Below, piece by piece: positions 38,134-50,175 of a stretch of DNA of 64,000 bases. The stretch is from Phaseolus vulgaris (Eukaryota; Streptophyta; Magnoliopsida; Fabales; Fabaceae): assembly GCF_000499845.2 (NCBI RefSeq), contig NC_023754.2:15637516-15701515 (forward strand), written 5' to 3'. Numbering within the stretch: position 1 is the first letter of the stretch; the number at the start of each line of letters is the position of its first letter. The notes under the pieces are model-generated. The model saw nothing but the letters and a program-made list of their open reading frames with translations, did not search any database and was not told the DNA's origin. A program made the translations under genes and the position numbers.

Positions 38134-40387
38134 AAAGGCTGTCCTGAGGGTCAAATAAAAAACTGTGGCAAAGCTTCTCTCAACCATCATGTTTATACAA
38201 GTAAAAGTAGTTTAGTAAGCATAACACAAGGTTGAACACAAAAATAACTAATTTACAAACCATGAATTACAAGAAACCAGAATTTTGGAATCCAATGCTC
38301 TCACTCTTTTGTCTGAGGTCTTCTTTCACTTGTTTTCATAGCCATGACACAAGAAGCATAATAAACAAGAGACTTGGTGGAGTGAAGCAGACACATCACG
38401 TGTGAAAAGAGGAGGGGGGGAGTGAATGAGCTGGATGGTGCATCACAAGAACAGTAGTGAAGAAAAGTAAGAACAGAAGAACATGAAGAACATGATATGA
38501 ATATACCTTTACTTCAAAACACATAATAAGCATAAAGCTTCATTATTGGATATTTTTTTCTTGTTGAAGAACAGTGATTGACTTGTTCACTTAAGAGTTC
38601 TCAATAAACCATCAAGAAATCATATTCTTTCCTAAGCACTCTTTGAACCAAACTTTAATAATAATACAATGATACATAAAAAATATTAAATAATATAATA
38701 TCATAATGTTATGACAATACAAACTGTTCAAAGTATATACAAAATTTAAATCAAATATAGTATATTATTTAAGTGAAAGTTTCAATGGTATATTTCAATA
38801 TTTATTAAGCTTATATTTAAAATAAAAAATTAATAATTTTTTTAGTTCTTCTATTTAAAACAAAGAATAATATTTTATCAATTTATTTATTTTTATTTAA
38901 TTTATATACTAAATTAAAATAAAAATAGAAAAGATAAGAAGTGAATATATAAAATTTGGTGGTAGTCTATTTGTTAGTCTTTCATTTGTTATGAGTGGGA
39001 GGTAAAAGTTTCTAAGTGACTTATGAATGTTCTTTTCAGACAAAGAGCCAAGTGACAACTACTTCAGAGTTATGATATTTATATATAAAAAATTTATAAT
39101 AATTTTTTAGTACAAACAGAACACATAGAATTATTCAATGAAACTTTTGGGGATAAAGACATATCTACTTCGATAGAGTATGGTTAATTTTATTATTCCA
39201 TCAAATAAAATTGTGAATGTTGTGTTAAATTTGTTTTGAGTTTGGGTAATTTTACTTTTAAATTCAAACCAAATCACTTTGATTGATTAGAAAGTATTAC
39301 CAATTAAAAAGTTTTTTAACAAAAAAAATATTGTATAACAAAACTTTTGTTGAGAAGTATTGACAGAAGAATTCATCTTACTTTGAGAAATAATTGATGA
39401 ACCCATATAATTTTTATAATCATGTAATGAATAGAATGGATGAATTAAATAGATAATATATATAATAATCAATAAATAACTTTGTACCCGTAATATTAAT
39501 CTATGAAATGGCTCAGGTATTGTATTTGATTTTTATTAAATGCATCAGTTTTAATCTTATTTTTAATTAAAACATATTTGTTTACAATAACAATCTTTTA
39601 CACAGAATTTTTTTATATATTTTCAATTCAATTAAAATAAAGTTAATAAATATATTGTATGAGTATTTGTGATTGAATGATATTGTAAAAGAAAGTATTT
39701 ATGAACAGTTTGAGCCTATAGGATTTGCTTTTGGTGTCCTTAGATATTAGTGAGCACATGTCATTTTCCAAAAACCGTGAATGATCCAAAACATTTAAAG
39801 TGAATTAGGGTTTGTGAGGGTAGAGTGGATACAAAACTTTGGGTTCAAAGTGTTGGTGTGGTCCTATATACACTAATAATGCAAGGTCTGTGACTTTTTT
39901 TGCAATCAAATTTGTTCCTTTCTATTGCACGTGCTTTGACTCACTTTTAAACCTCACAATGCATTGTAGGGACAAGTCATTTTGTTTCACCCATCACTTC
40001 AAAACAAAATCTATCAATTCAAAGTTATCAGTTTCGATCAATTCAAATAGTTTCCATTTCTTTAAGATAAGGTGGACCTCATTCAGCAAAGACTTGACAA
40101 CTAGCAAACTTTAGATTCTCTTTTAGAAAAACAACATTGAAAGTTGGGTTTCTTTGAAAAAGAGTTCACTTTGGGAGTGAGTATGTTAAAGTAAAGTAGA
40201 AATTAGAAAATTGGAAGATGTTAAAGCAATGCCTCTCTAAAACAGTTCTTATGTTTGGATTAAGAACCCAACTCTTTAAATTTTCTAAGAAAAATTAATT
40301 CATCACACTTCTACTTACAAATAAAGTTGTAATTGTACAAGAGATATTTAAGGCTTTTGTTGTGCATTTGGAGGTTTCAAGTACAAG
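38134..40387. other. ABCC upstream region and AT-rich intergenic DNA
   Basis: The region just upstream (38134-38530) holds the expected promoter and leader of the ABCC gene; no TATA box could be assigned with confidence. 38640-39700 is AT-rich with no coding frame. The 91-codon plus-strand frame at 39839-40114 lacks homology I recognise and is probably chance. Confidence 0.45.
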
Positions 40388-41178
40388 TAGGGGTGACAAG
40401 GTTAGTCGGCCCACATAGGTTCGTTCATGTTTGGCCCACAAAATGTGGGTCGAATTGATCCGTCTCGCGCAAATTCATTTTATTGGTCTATCCTGCACAA
40501 GAGGTAACCCGTAGACATGCAAGTTAGTCCGCATAAGAAAAATATTTTTTAAAAAAAATTAAGATTTCATTAATTATAAAAAAATCTATTTTTGTTGCTA
40601 CAAAATTAAAATTTCATTTCAATTAATTCAATTAAGATAAAAAAAAATATGAAGGAATTTAAGTATGAAGATTTTTATAAGGCTTGATTAAAAATAATTA
40701 AAGTTTTGTTTTGTATCTATTTTTCCTCTATATAGGTGTAAATATATCAAAGTATCTTATCAATTTTTTTTTAACGAGTATCTTATTGAAATCTCTTCTT
40801 TATATTATTTTTTTATTAACAAATTTTAAATATAAAACTTTAGTTAAAATTAAATTCACTATTACTCTTAATATTAACTTCTTTAGATGATTAAAATAAA
40901 ACATTTATTTTTTTAGCATATTAATTTTTTTTTTTAAAATAAAATAAAATAAAGATCACATTACAATAATGAGTGAGTGAGGTATGGTTTTATTTGTGCA
41001 AGAAAATAAAAAAAAAAATTATTTGTGTGGGTTGGCGGATCAACCCGCTCTGCCCCGTTGCTCCACGTGGGCTATGGGTTATGCGGAACGGGCCTAAACA
41101 GGTCAACAAGCTAGATTAGTGAGTATGTCCCGCACATTTTGGTAGCGGGCTGTGAGAAATCCTGCATTGTCATCCCTA
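40388..41178. mobile_element. hAT-type non-autonomous element (MITE), 791 bp
   Basis: Starts TAGGGGTGACAAGG and ends CATTGTCATCCCTA, matching terminal inverted repeats with subterminal GC-rich blocks (GGCCCACAAAATGTGGGTCG; CAACCCGCTCTGCCCC). The flanks GTACAAG and GTTACAAG form an 8-bp target duplication with one base lost on the left, as expected for hAT. The interior is AT-rich and non-coding. Confidence 0.82.
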
Positions 41179-42149
41179 GTTACAAGTGCCAAAAATGTTA
41201 CAGATCTAGGACAAAAGTCATTCAGATTGAAGGATGATGACTTTCTAAAGATATATTTTTTCTTATGATCCTTTAGTAGTCAACATATGGTAAATGTTAA
41301 CTAAGAGACATTCAAACTTGTATAAGGTTAAAATATCCTAAAATACTATTTTTATTATATATTTTTTTATAAAATAATTTAAACTTAAACTAATAAAATT
41401 GACATAACTAAGTTTTAGAGACTATTGTTTCTATTTCTTTTATGTTGTTGATATTTTTCAAAGATAAAAGCAGAATAATTGAACAAGAAAATAATACAAA
41501 ATATTTTGAATTGTTGAATATAATATTTATTGAACATAACTTACATTTAAATACACTGAAATAATAACTAAATAGAAATCTTGTTCTATAATATATTTAA
41601 GAGTTGCTACTGATTAATGACTAATAAAATGTGATACTAACTGATTCATTATGGTAACTATAAATAAGAAAACATATTCTTCTCAATTTAATAATTGACT
41701 TATTTAAAATTAAAATAATAATGAATTTGACAACATTTAAGACTAGCTTTCAACGTTTTTTTTTATCAAGGAAAAAATATTATAAATCAAAATTGAAGTC
41801 ATTACAAGAAATAAGTTTATTTGAGGGAAGAAATTTGTAGGTAAAGTCATAAATCCTTTGCAAACGAAAGATTATCGACGGATTACATAAAAAAAAATAA
41901 AAATTATATGTAAATGGAGGTGTAGATACATATAGCGGAATTTTTGTGTGGATACGTAAGTATGTAAGAAATCTATGGATATCTACGTATATATTACATA
42001 CAAACAAATTTGTATGTAATTAATGTGAATGAAATAATTTTAAAATTAAAAAAATTAGTAAATATGTATGTAATTCCATATGTAAATGTGTAAGTAATAT
42101 TTTAATAAAAAAATATTTTATTTGGTATCTAAATTTGTTTTGTACTCCT
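41179..42149. other. AT-rich spacer
   Basis: No gene seen. A TTTGTATGTAATTAATGTG/ATGTATGTAATTCCATATG pattern near 42010-42080 is a weak local repeat. Confidence 0.4.
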
Positions 42150-42400
42150 GTAACACAACTCAAAATGAAGTTCCAAAAGAAAATATAATCCAGATCAAAT
42201 TCTAACAACACATAATCTAAATGAAGTGCTAAAAAATCCAAAATCAAGTTATAACCACATATAATCCAAATCAAGAACTAACCACATATAATATAAAACC
42301 AAGTGCTAACAAGACATAGTCCAAAAATGAAGCTCCGGAACAGATAATTCAAATCAAGTTCTAACAATTTATAATCTAGATCAAGTGCTAACATAGTTTA
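42150..42400. repeat. Degenerate ~28-bp minisatellite
   Basis: About eight imperfect units related to ATAATCCAAATCAAGTGCTA plus ACAAC, starting near 42186, 42212, 42240, 42259, 42288, 42316, 42345 and 42372. Spacing is 19-29 bases, with the short unit truncated. Confidence 0.75.
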
Positions 42401-42639
42401 AAAGTTCAAAATTAAAACTAAATGTCTAACATATTATCTTGTTTGAAACTGGTAAATATGAGTTTCTGTAATTATTCTGTTTCTTTGGTAGGTGTTCTGC
42501 CCTTGAAGGTGGAGATGAAAATTGAAGCAATATTGTAGTGTATGACAGTATAATGCTTAATTTAGATTGTAATAGGATCTTTGTGGTGCTACATGTTTTG
42601 GCTCAAGAGTTTGAGCTTTTGTATAAAGGTTGAAGTACT

Positions 42640-43450
42640 CCTAATACTCCTTTTTTACTTATATCCTTTAGTATTGATAAAAAAAAAACGAAATGTCTTA
42701 TGACTATTTTACGACAAATGTACTGAGTCAGAAGTAATAAGTTTTTCCTAAGGATGGATATCGAATCCACATGGAACAATTCTAAAATCTCAAGTATAAT
42801 ATGCATTAAATATGAAAATATGTGTCAAAGTTTGTTTGAAAGGTTATTTGTATCATGAATTTGTAAGAAATTAAATAAAAGCAAAGTAAATGATTTAGAC
42901 GAGTCAATTGGGAAATATCGGATTGAGGTTCATCCTTCTCACTCATCTGTATTTTCAATGAATAAAAACATATAACATTTCATCTGATTGACATTAATGC
43001 ACATATAAAAATAATTCATATCGATTCTCCGCATACAAAATTATTAAGAAAATCTCCTAAATATTGATTTCTCGCATATTTATAAAACCCCCTTTTCATT
43101 ACAAACAAATGTTATAAAACAATTAACATTTCAAAATTATTCCTAACATTCAAATATGTTAAGTATTATCATTTAGGTCAGATACTTAAAAGTACTTTCT
43201 AATCAAATATAAGGATCAAATCATGAATAAATATTCAAACTTTAATAATAAAGTGACAATACCAATAATCAATAAAGAACATAATATCATAAATAAATAT
43301 CACCTCAATACATAAGAGTTTTTTAACATATTGCTCTCAATTCCAAAGGGAAGAATTAACCACTCATATTGATAATTACAAGCATGGAAAACAAGGAAAA
43401 ATTATCCATGATATTTCTCCTTGACGCGTGTCTCCTCTAGGGTTGTTTAA
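42640..43450. other. Probable non-coding TE relic
   Basis: Contains GGATATCGAATCCACATGGA near 42754 and a long leader-like AT-rich stretch with TATCGATTCTCCGCATAC (about 43020), phrases common in plant LTR-element non-coding DNA. No termini or coding region were found. Confidence 0.35.
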
Positions 43451-43509
43451 ATTGATTTAATTATATTGAATATATACAAATTTTGCATTAGGATCGGGGA
43501 GAACTTAAA

Positions 43510-44545
43510 TTGGTATCCCATGGTAGGAAATTACGTAAATTTGGGATGCCTCATGCTAATATTGAGCTTTTTGTACAAAATTTTGGATTGTTTAGTTTGT
43601 GCAATATAGGTTATGAGTTGGGGGACAAGGGGTTGATTTCAGCCTTTGTCGAAAGGTCACATGGGGAGACAAATTCCTTTCACCTTTCCATAGGTGAGAT
43701 GACCATCACACTTGATGATGTGTCATCTCTTTTACACCTCCCCAATTTAGGTCAATTCCCTACATATGTGCCCTTAGAGTACAACAGAGCTACGACAATT
43801 TTAACTAAGTTACTAGGGGTGGAGGAGGTTTGTGGGAAGGCTGAGATAAGGTGCCCACGTACGATTGAGCTGGCTCCGAGATATATATGAGGGATGTTGC
43901 GCTCAGGAGGCTTGGGAGTGTGCTGCCAAGACTTACTTGTTGCATATGGTTGGATGCACTATTTTTGTAGATAAAAGTGTCACATCTATATCTGTTTCAT
44001 ACTTGTTGTTATTCAACAATCTACGTATGTGTGGTGGATATGCATGGGGAGCTACAACACTGACACATCTATATGAGCAATTGGGGGATGCATGTTATTT
44101 TAACATGAAGCAGTTGGGTAGTTATGCAACACTAGTTCAGGTATGAAACCATACAAATAATTAGCAATCGCATGTTACATTCCATAATGTTTTTTATTTT
44201 ATAATTAATATGATCGAATTACGTAGGCATGAATTTAAGAGCACTTCTCGGGCATGGGAAGAAGGGATATTAATCCCTCATTTGATGAGGTACACCCACG
44301 GGAAACATGACACATTATTGCCCATCATATTTATGTTGTTGGTGATGTGCAGGTGCAGTTGGATGGATTCATACACGATGACCACATATTGAGCAGGCTA
44401 TTTGAGACCATTTTATTTATTCTCGGGTCACTTGCGATTGGGCAACTTATCACAGAGACATATGCCCGAGCGCGTGTTGCGTTAATTTGGCTACGAGCAG
44501 AGAAATCTACCATCACCGATGTCAGTTGAGGGTCGTGGTGCACAC
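43510..44545 (+). pseudogene. Plant mobile domain (PMD/MAIN-like) gene, degenerate
   Basis: The frame 43510-43890 reads a PMD start: FGLFSLCNIGYELGDKGLIS, SFHLSIGEMTITLDDVSSLL and HLPNLGQFPTY. A one-base slip near 43850 shifts the frame to LSWLRDIYEGCCAQEAWECA and TYLLHMVGCTIFVDKSVTSI, LRMCGGYAWGATTLTHLYEQ. After a probable donor at YATLVQ|GTATGA (44139), weaker pieces continue to RLFETILFILGSLAIGQLI and ARVALIWLRAEKSTITDVS. PMD genes are host proteins (MAIN/MAIL) that are also carried by MULE and Gypsy transposons. The neighbouring convergent MULE transposase favours a transposon-borne copy. Confidence 0.8.
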
Positions 44546-44791
44546 ATCATTGATCAAAGGTGGTTGCCAACATTTTATACAACTGCATCTTGAATGTGTG
44601 TCATATGACATGTAGGCTCATTTGAAATGATGCCTTTATTTCGTTATGTTGAAGTATAATAACATGTTTGATAGCATCTAACACGAGCACATGTCTCCCA
44701 TGCTATTTTGTAATATTCGTTTCAAAGACCAATGAGTTGATTCAACCCTGTATAAGTATAAAACATAAAACAATTAGACGTTATACATGCT

Positions 44792-46202
44792 CTAAACAAA
44801 GTAAAGACATATTTTGATATACCTGTTTGATGTTGTATTTCCCAAATGCATTAACGAATTTTTCCAACACTTCACAAACTTTTCTTTGTGCGCAATAATC
44901 CATGTGTTCTTCACATATTCAAAAAGTAATTGCCACAGTGAACAAATAGTTTCAAATTTTTTAACAAACCCATCAAATTTAGCAATCTCTGTACAATCAA
45001 TGATAGTCCTCCATGAATTCATCACAACTTTCCAAGCCTCGACAGAAACTACCAACATTTTACATTTTGCTTTAACATTCTTATTTATGTGAAACCGACA
45101 GAGAAGATTTGTTCTTTTAGGAAACACAATATTGATGACATTCATCAAAGCAAAATCTCTATCACAAACAATGACTTTAGGCCCCACATGTGATGTCAAA
45201 AGTGACCCTCTAAATTTTTGTAATGCTCATATGAAGTTCTTTTCTTTCTCACTAGATAAGAACGCAAAACCAGCAAAGAAGGACAAACCTGTACAAGTCA
45301 CACCAACAATCTCAAGCAAAGGAAATTGATATTTGTTTGTTTTGTAAGTCATATCCATCAAGAATAAAATGTTAAATGCATTCAAAAGTTTCACAACATT
45401 AGGATGAGTCCAAAAAATATCACTAACAATATTGGAAGACTCATGACACGTACTCCAGTGAAGATAGTTGTCAACATCATTAATTGTTGTAATTCAGTTC
45501 TTGGTTCTCTAATTGATCTCTTGTACGAGTATCTTGCATTGTATACATGTTTTATTGTTGTCATATTATCCTCATTATTCTCCTTCAAAGTACGTAGTAT
45601 GTTATCCGGCTTAACCATGCTTTTAGTCATATCAACAAGAATGGAATGTTCATTCACTTTTAATCTGTCTACATATGGATGACCAACTAATGTATCATAC
45701 AAATCATGATTATGGGTACCACATATTACCTTAAATACCCAACCTTCGCCCTTTCTAATAGGTTTACCTCGCAATTTAAAGGGACATTGACATTTTCAAG
45801 TACCAGTCACCGTAACCTCTAAACCATCCTTGTACTTTCTGTAACTACCCCCTTTCACAGCCTAAGACATGTCTTTTTTCCTTACTTTCCATTTGTTATG
45901 TCAGACCTAATGATGACAATAACAAAATCAAGTCCATAACTAACCCTACGAACTCATTCAAGCAAGTCTTCTCGCGAAAGAAACAACTACATAAAGTTAT
46001 ATAACAATATTACAAAATCACTTCTTCAAATTATAATGCAATAAACATGAATGAAACGAAATTTTATTCACCTCATTTGTTTAAAATGGGTACCATAGTC
46101 CCCTTCAACCAATTCATGTTAATGCACAAAATTCATTAATTCTTCCATACCACATATCATTTCTACTTTATCGGATCTTTTTGTAATCAACCCAACCTTC
46201 AT
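44792..46202 (-). pseudogene. MULE transposase relic 2, convergent with the PMD gene
   Basis: Starting near 46202 (MKVGLITKRSDKVEMICG), the minus strand reads a FAR1-type domain with KVICGTHNHDLYDTLVGHPY (45728-45670) and the core VKLLNAFNILFLMDMTYKTN, LLEIVGVTCTGLSFFAGFAF (45400-45240), then KVIVCDRDFALMNVINIVF and LLCRFHINKNVKAKCKMLV plus KEKFVKCWKNSLMHLGNTTS (45185-44830). Stops near 45775, 46110 and 45230 and frame changes make it defective. It aligns block by block with the relic at 1-992. Its 3' end lies about 250 bp from the end of the PMD gene, tail to tail. Confidence 0.83.
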
Positions 46203-46289
46203 ACTCACACCTTCATTAATAAAACATAAATTTCTATTTATTCTAATTTTCATAAATTTACACAAGTATGCAAAATAAAAACAACATCC

Positions 46290-46790
46290 AATTTCCCTTT
46301 CGGATTGTTTAATCCATAACTCATTTAGTAATTACAAAAATACCTTCCAGATTGGATAATCCGTAAAGCATTTGCCAATTAAAAATTACTTATGGATTGC
46401 GTAATCCGTACGTCAAATTTTAACAGAACAAATGAATTCCGGATTAGGTAACCAATAAGACATATTTTAAGTTATAAAATGACTTCCAGATTGTGTAATC
46501 CATAATTCATTTAGTACCGAATTACACAATCTGGAAGTGTGAGTTTGGTTAATTTTGGATCCGATATACGTACAGATTAACTAATTTTAATTTTGTGTTT
46601 TTCTTCCAGATTACATAATACGAAACTTAGTTTCAGAGTTGGAAAAATGTTCCAGATTACCTTATGCGGAACATATGTTCTATTACAGATTGAGTAATCT
46701 GGAATATTATTCCAGATCTAGACTAAGTTTCGTATTATGTAATTCAAAACATAATTTCTTCGCATTAACCGTTATGGATTGTGTAATATG
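46290..46790. repeat. Second palindrome array upstream of a MULE transposase
   Basis: Imperfect palindromes with core GGATT-N(4)-AATCC recur at about 46300 (CGGATTGTTTAATCCAT), 46347, 46392, 46437, 46484, 46515, 46613, 46655, 46685 and 46705. Early spacing is about 45 bases. Later units change to the related CAGATTGAGTAATCTGG and CAGATTACATAATACG forms. It occupies the same position relative to the transposase start as the array at 1017-1364. Confidence 0.78.
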
Positions 46791-46799
46791 TTGATCCAA

Positions 46800-47039
46800 C
46801 ATATTAACCAATATGAAAATAAGCATTTAAGGCACCAGATTGAAAAACTTAACTAAGAATGACGAGTAAACCACCATGAACAACATCATCACACCACCAC
46901 TACCGACACCACCACTATTATTGCCACCGCCACCACAACCGACAGAGCAACAACAAGAACTACAAACACTTTTTTTTTCACTCAAGTGACAAAATGTAGA
47001 ACAAAGCTTCTATTTTTATCTTTTTACTTAAAAACTAAT
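46800..47039. other. Outer flank of the second MULE unit
   Basis: A CACCACCACTACCGACACC-type proline-coding tract at 46885-46960 is low-complexity; no supported gene. Confidence 0.35.
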
Positions 47040-47380
47040 TTTAGGATTTTTAAAATTTATGGAGGTGATCTATTCTAATTCTATTATCAGCTATGGGTTC
47101 GAATTTAAGCGAAATTCTAGAAAATGTTTGTTATCCTGAAATTTTCGTGTCTTTCCTAAATGATAAGGATAAAAAAAAAATTGGGTCAAAAGAAAATGCC
47201 ATTTTGGAATTTTATCGACAATTTGCTTGTGTTGGCGGAGATCCAGTATTTTCTGAATCTTTATGGAAAGAATTAAAAAAAAAAATTTCAACAAAGATGT
47301 GAATTAGGAAGAATTGGTCGACGAAATATGAACCAAAAGCTTAATCTTGATATACCCAGAACAATACATTGTGCCTGAGT
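47040..47380 (+). pseudogene. rpoB: Nuclear plastid DNA insertion: rpoB fragment
   Basis: The plus strand reads [54 protein letters not shown] and, after a run of A residues that shifts the frame near 47283, [20 protein letters not shown] then LDIP. This is the internal part of the plastid-encoded RNA polymerase beta subunit, which normally resides in chloroplast DNA. No other plastid gene flanks it, and the surrounding DNA is nuclear repeat DNA, so this is a short NUPT. Borders are approximate. The match after LDIP (NNTFLL expected) is lost near 47355. Confidence 0.8.
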
Positions 47381-47699
47381 AAGTGATGAAGGTGCAGGAA
47401 AAAGCATTCCTTTTCTTTCACCTTCAATTGCACGATCCAGTCACATAAGCCTTTGTTAGTTGGACATGCAAGCATGTAACACTATTGCAAAAGTGACTTC
47501 TGGACAAACAAATCCTTTGTGTTCAGCCGAGTGGTTATAAATGTGTCATGTTTCTGATATTTACAATAATCTTTCCCAATAATCTTACCTTGTTAGAAAT
47601 AAAAATAAAAATTAAGAGTCACTCCTCGTCCTTTCCAAAATAAAAATAAAATTGTTAGTTTGACTAGCATGAAAAGACACTATAATAAAAACACAAACA
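47381..47699. other. Spacer after the plastid-derived fragment
   Basis: No gene recognised. The sequence could include further, more diverged plastid DNA, but I could not place it. Confidence 0.35.
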
Positions 47700-47705
47700 G
47701 ATCAT

Positions 47706-47990
47706 TAACAATATTAATATTAATAATATTAATATTAATAATATTAATATTAATAATAATATTAATATTAATAATATTAATATTAATAATATTAATATTA
47801 ATAATAATAATATTAATAATATGAATAATATTAATAATATGAATAATATTAATAATATGAATATAATATTAATTATAATAATATTAATAATATTAGTAAT
47901 AATATTAATAATATGAATATAATTTATTTTATTATTATTATTAATAATTATATTAATATGTATAAATTATATATATGTTAATTATAATAA
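47706..47990. repeat. AAT/TAATATTAA microsatellite block
   Basis: Long imperfect runs of TAATATTAATAATATTAA alternating with ATGAATAATATTAATAAT. Purely low-complexity. Confidence 0.92.
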
Positions 47991-48289
47991 ATATAATAAA
48001 AATGATAATATGATAACAAAAATTATTTTTATTTATTAAATAATATTATCGCTAACTTCTGTTGGAGTGATATAGAGAAACAAATATAAAGCATATGCTA
48101 GAAGGTAGAAAAAAAGTAGAGAAATCAGTTCAGAAGTTAGGAAGCAAATACATTTCTACTACGAAAAGAATAAGGGACATGTATCAATCCACAACAAAAT
48201 TAATACTAATAAGAAGAGAGAAAAATGTACCTTACATTTCTAAATCTCAAAAGTCTATAAATTCTAAGTCTGATCTCTTGGCCCTGAGG

Positions 48290-49366
48290 GAAGAAATGAT
48301 ATTAAGATGGGACACATGTTGGACCATCCAATGTTTTTCTCCTCCATTGAGTGCAGTGTTGTCCTTATGTTCAATAGGCATTAACCAGATTTCGAGGACT
48401 TGGAGTTTTTCTAAGTGAAGAATGTCAGAGGGACAGTCTTGAGTATTGGGTTTTTCTTTAACCGAAGCTTCTCCAATGAAGGCAATGCTCCTTCATCAAT
48501 AAAGATGGATTCCAAGTCATAAAAATCTCAGAGCACCAGTTCCTTTAAGTTTCTGAAATCCTGCATTTTGAAAATGCAAAGTTTCACCTTTATAGGCCCT
48601 GGCCTTGATAGAGATGGACAACAAATTTGGCATATCTTTCCGTAACTACAAAGGATTGTTTGATAAATTGGTGTACATCAAAACCAACTCCACCATATTT
48701 AGCAGCCATGAAAAGTGTGCAAGTCAATAATTTCATTGTCAACTGCAGCTAATTCAATGTCATCCCAAAATGTTTCATTCCATATGCCATCAAACAAAAC
48801 AACATACCTCTTATTGCCGCAAGCAGTTTCTGACTTCTTATATCAGTGATCTTTTTATCCATAGTAGTAGAAAGATTCTGAGGAGGAGGAAGCTCCATTT
48901 TTTCGTTGCAAAACTTGTTTTCAGAATGAGGAGAAAAAAGAGTGGAAGCCATGGAAGGAGCTTGAGCTCTTGATACCATGTGAGACAGAGGAAAGGGAAA
49001 CTGAGGGAGAATGAAAAGTATTACACCACAAGAGAAACTATAACTGACTATTGTTGAGTAATAGTTTCTAAATCGTTACTAAAGGCATCTTCCATGCACA
49101 AAGCACCTTCTCTAAGTCGCATCAACCTTTTTGTTCATTCGCTCAGGCCTACTGTTACCTTCTTCAGCTTCAGCCACTTTATCTGCATCATTGATGAAAT
49201 CTTGAAAGCCTTCCAGTTCATCTTTGACATCTGCAACTTCTTTTGGGAGATCTCTCAGCATTTCGACAGCTTCCAAAACTTTGAAGCCACATGCTGACCA
49301 GCAAAAGGACAATGCAGTTTCTGCTATTTTAGTTATTTTTCTTTGTTTTCTTCTTGGTGAGTGCAA
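48290..49366 (-). pseudogene. Wrecked CC-NB-LRR receptor gene
   Basis: Three pieces of an RPM1-like CNL remain in order on the minus strand. The CC domain (49366-49088) reads AETALSFCWSACGFKVLEAV, EMLRDLPKEVADVKDELEGF and ADKVAEAEEGN, then SLREGALCMED-like DNA. A short NB-ARC piece (48935-48745) reads MELPPPQNLSTTMDKKITDI and a decayed kinase-2 region. LRR-like DNA at 48660-48540 aligns with 50400-50510 of the intact neighbour. Near 48350 a C-terminal GGEKHWMVQHV motif survives. The P-loop, ARC2 and most LRRs are deleted. It is a third member of the local cluster, broken by large deletions. Confidence 0.8.
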
Positions 49367-49369
49367 AAC

Positions 49370-50175
49370 TTAATGTTCTTCAACATTATATATGGCCAAC
49401 TTTGAGTATCGATGCCCCATTATTTAATATGTTTTTGGCAAGTTCGACATGCAGCTAGTTCATTTGTTTTTTTACGATTATTACTTAAATGGATCATGCT
49501 TGGGGTTGTAATTGTACAATTAATATTGGTTTTGGTCATAATATTGTAATGGCCAAATTTAAGTGAAGTGACCAATTTATAAAGGCATTAGAAACGGAGA
49601 TAAGCGATCATAGAAAATGAGCTTCAATTACATATAACATCAAGTTGCATTAAGGATTCTTGACCCAAACTACAAGTTAGATACACATTTTGGAAAAGGA
49701 AAGAGGAAAAGATAGAAGGAAGCCTAGAAAACATTATCAGAAAATGAAGGGTCTCGCACTTTGATACATCAAATCCAGATCCACCCTTTCAAGGGTCGCA
49801 AGAGAGAGCACATGAGGGAATCTTCACTCAAATCATATAGCTTCCCTAAAATTCACAATTATACAGAAGTCAGTGGAACATCTAGAATTCAGAACATTAC
49901 AGTTATCAAAATCAAATGTACATAAATTTATAATCTGCTATAATCATAATGGAATACTAAATTTACACTAAGTATACACTTACAAATACCACAAAAAGAC
50001 TAAACTTCTTCCTAAATCGCACGTTTCAAGTGTTTATCATGATCACACTTATGAACATCTAAAGTAAAAAACGTGATCATGAGTTGAGGTAAACACCTCT
50101 CAATTCTGAGCATAAATTAACACAAGAAAAGATCATAGTGGTGAAACTCATATAATGCTAAATACATACCACGGA
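49370..50175. other. 3' flank of CNL-1, duplicated downstream of CNL-2
   Basis: No gene. From about 49620 to 50175 the DNA matches 59585-60157 (for example AAATCCAGATCCACCCTTTC and CACGTTTCAAGTGTTTATCA), so the tandem duplication that made the two CNLs included several hundred bases of 3' DNA. Confidence 0.75.

Noticed and set aside
39839..40114. 91-codon plus-strand frame upstream of the hAT MITE
   Set aside because: No domain, no splice context, AT-rich surroundings; most likely chance.
48095..48418. 107-codon plus-strand frame near the wrecked CNL
   Set aside because: Its right half overlaps the minus-strand CNL C-terminus (GGEKHWMVQHV), and the left half is low-complexity Lys/Arg-rich; not a supported gene.
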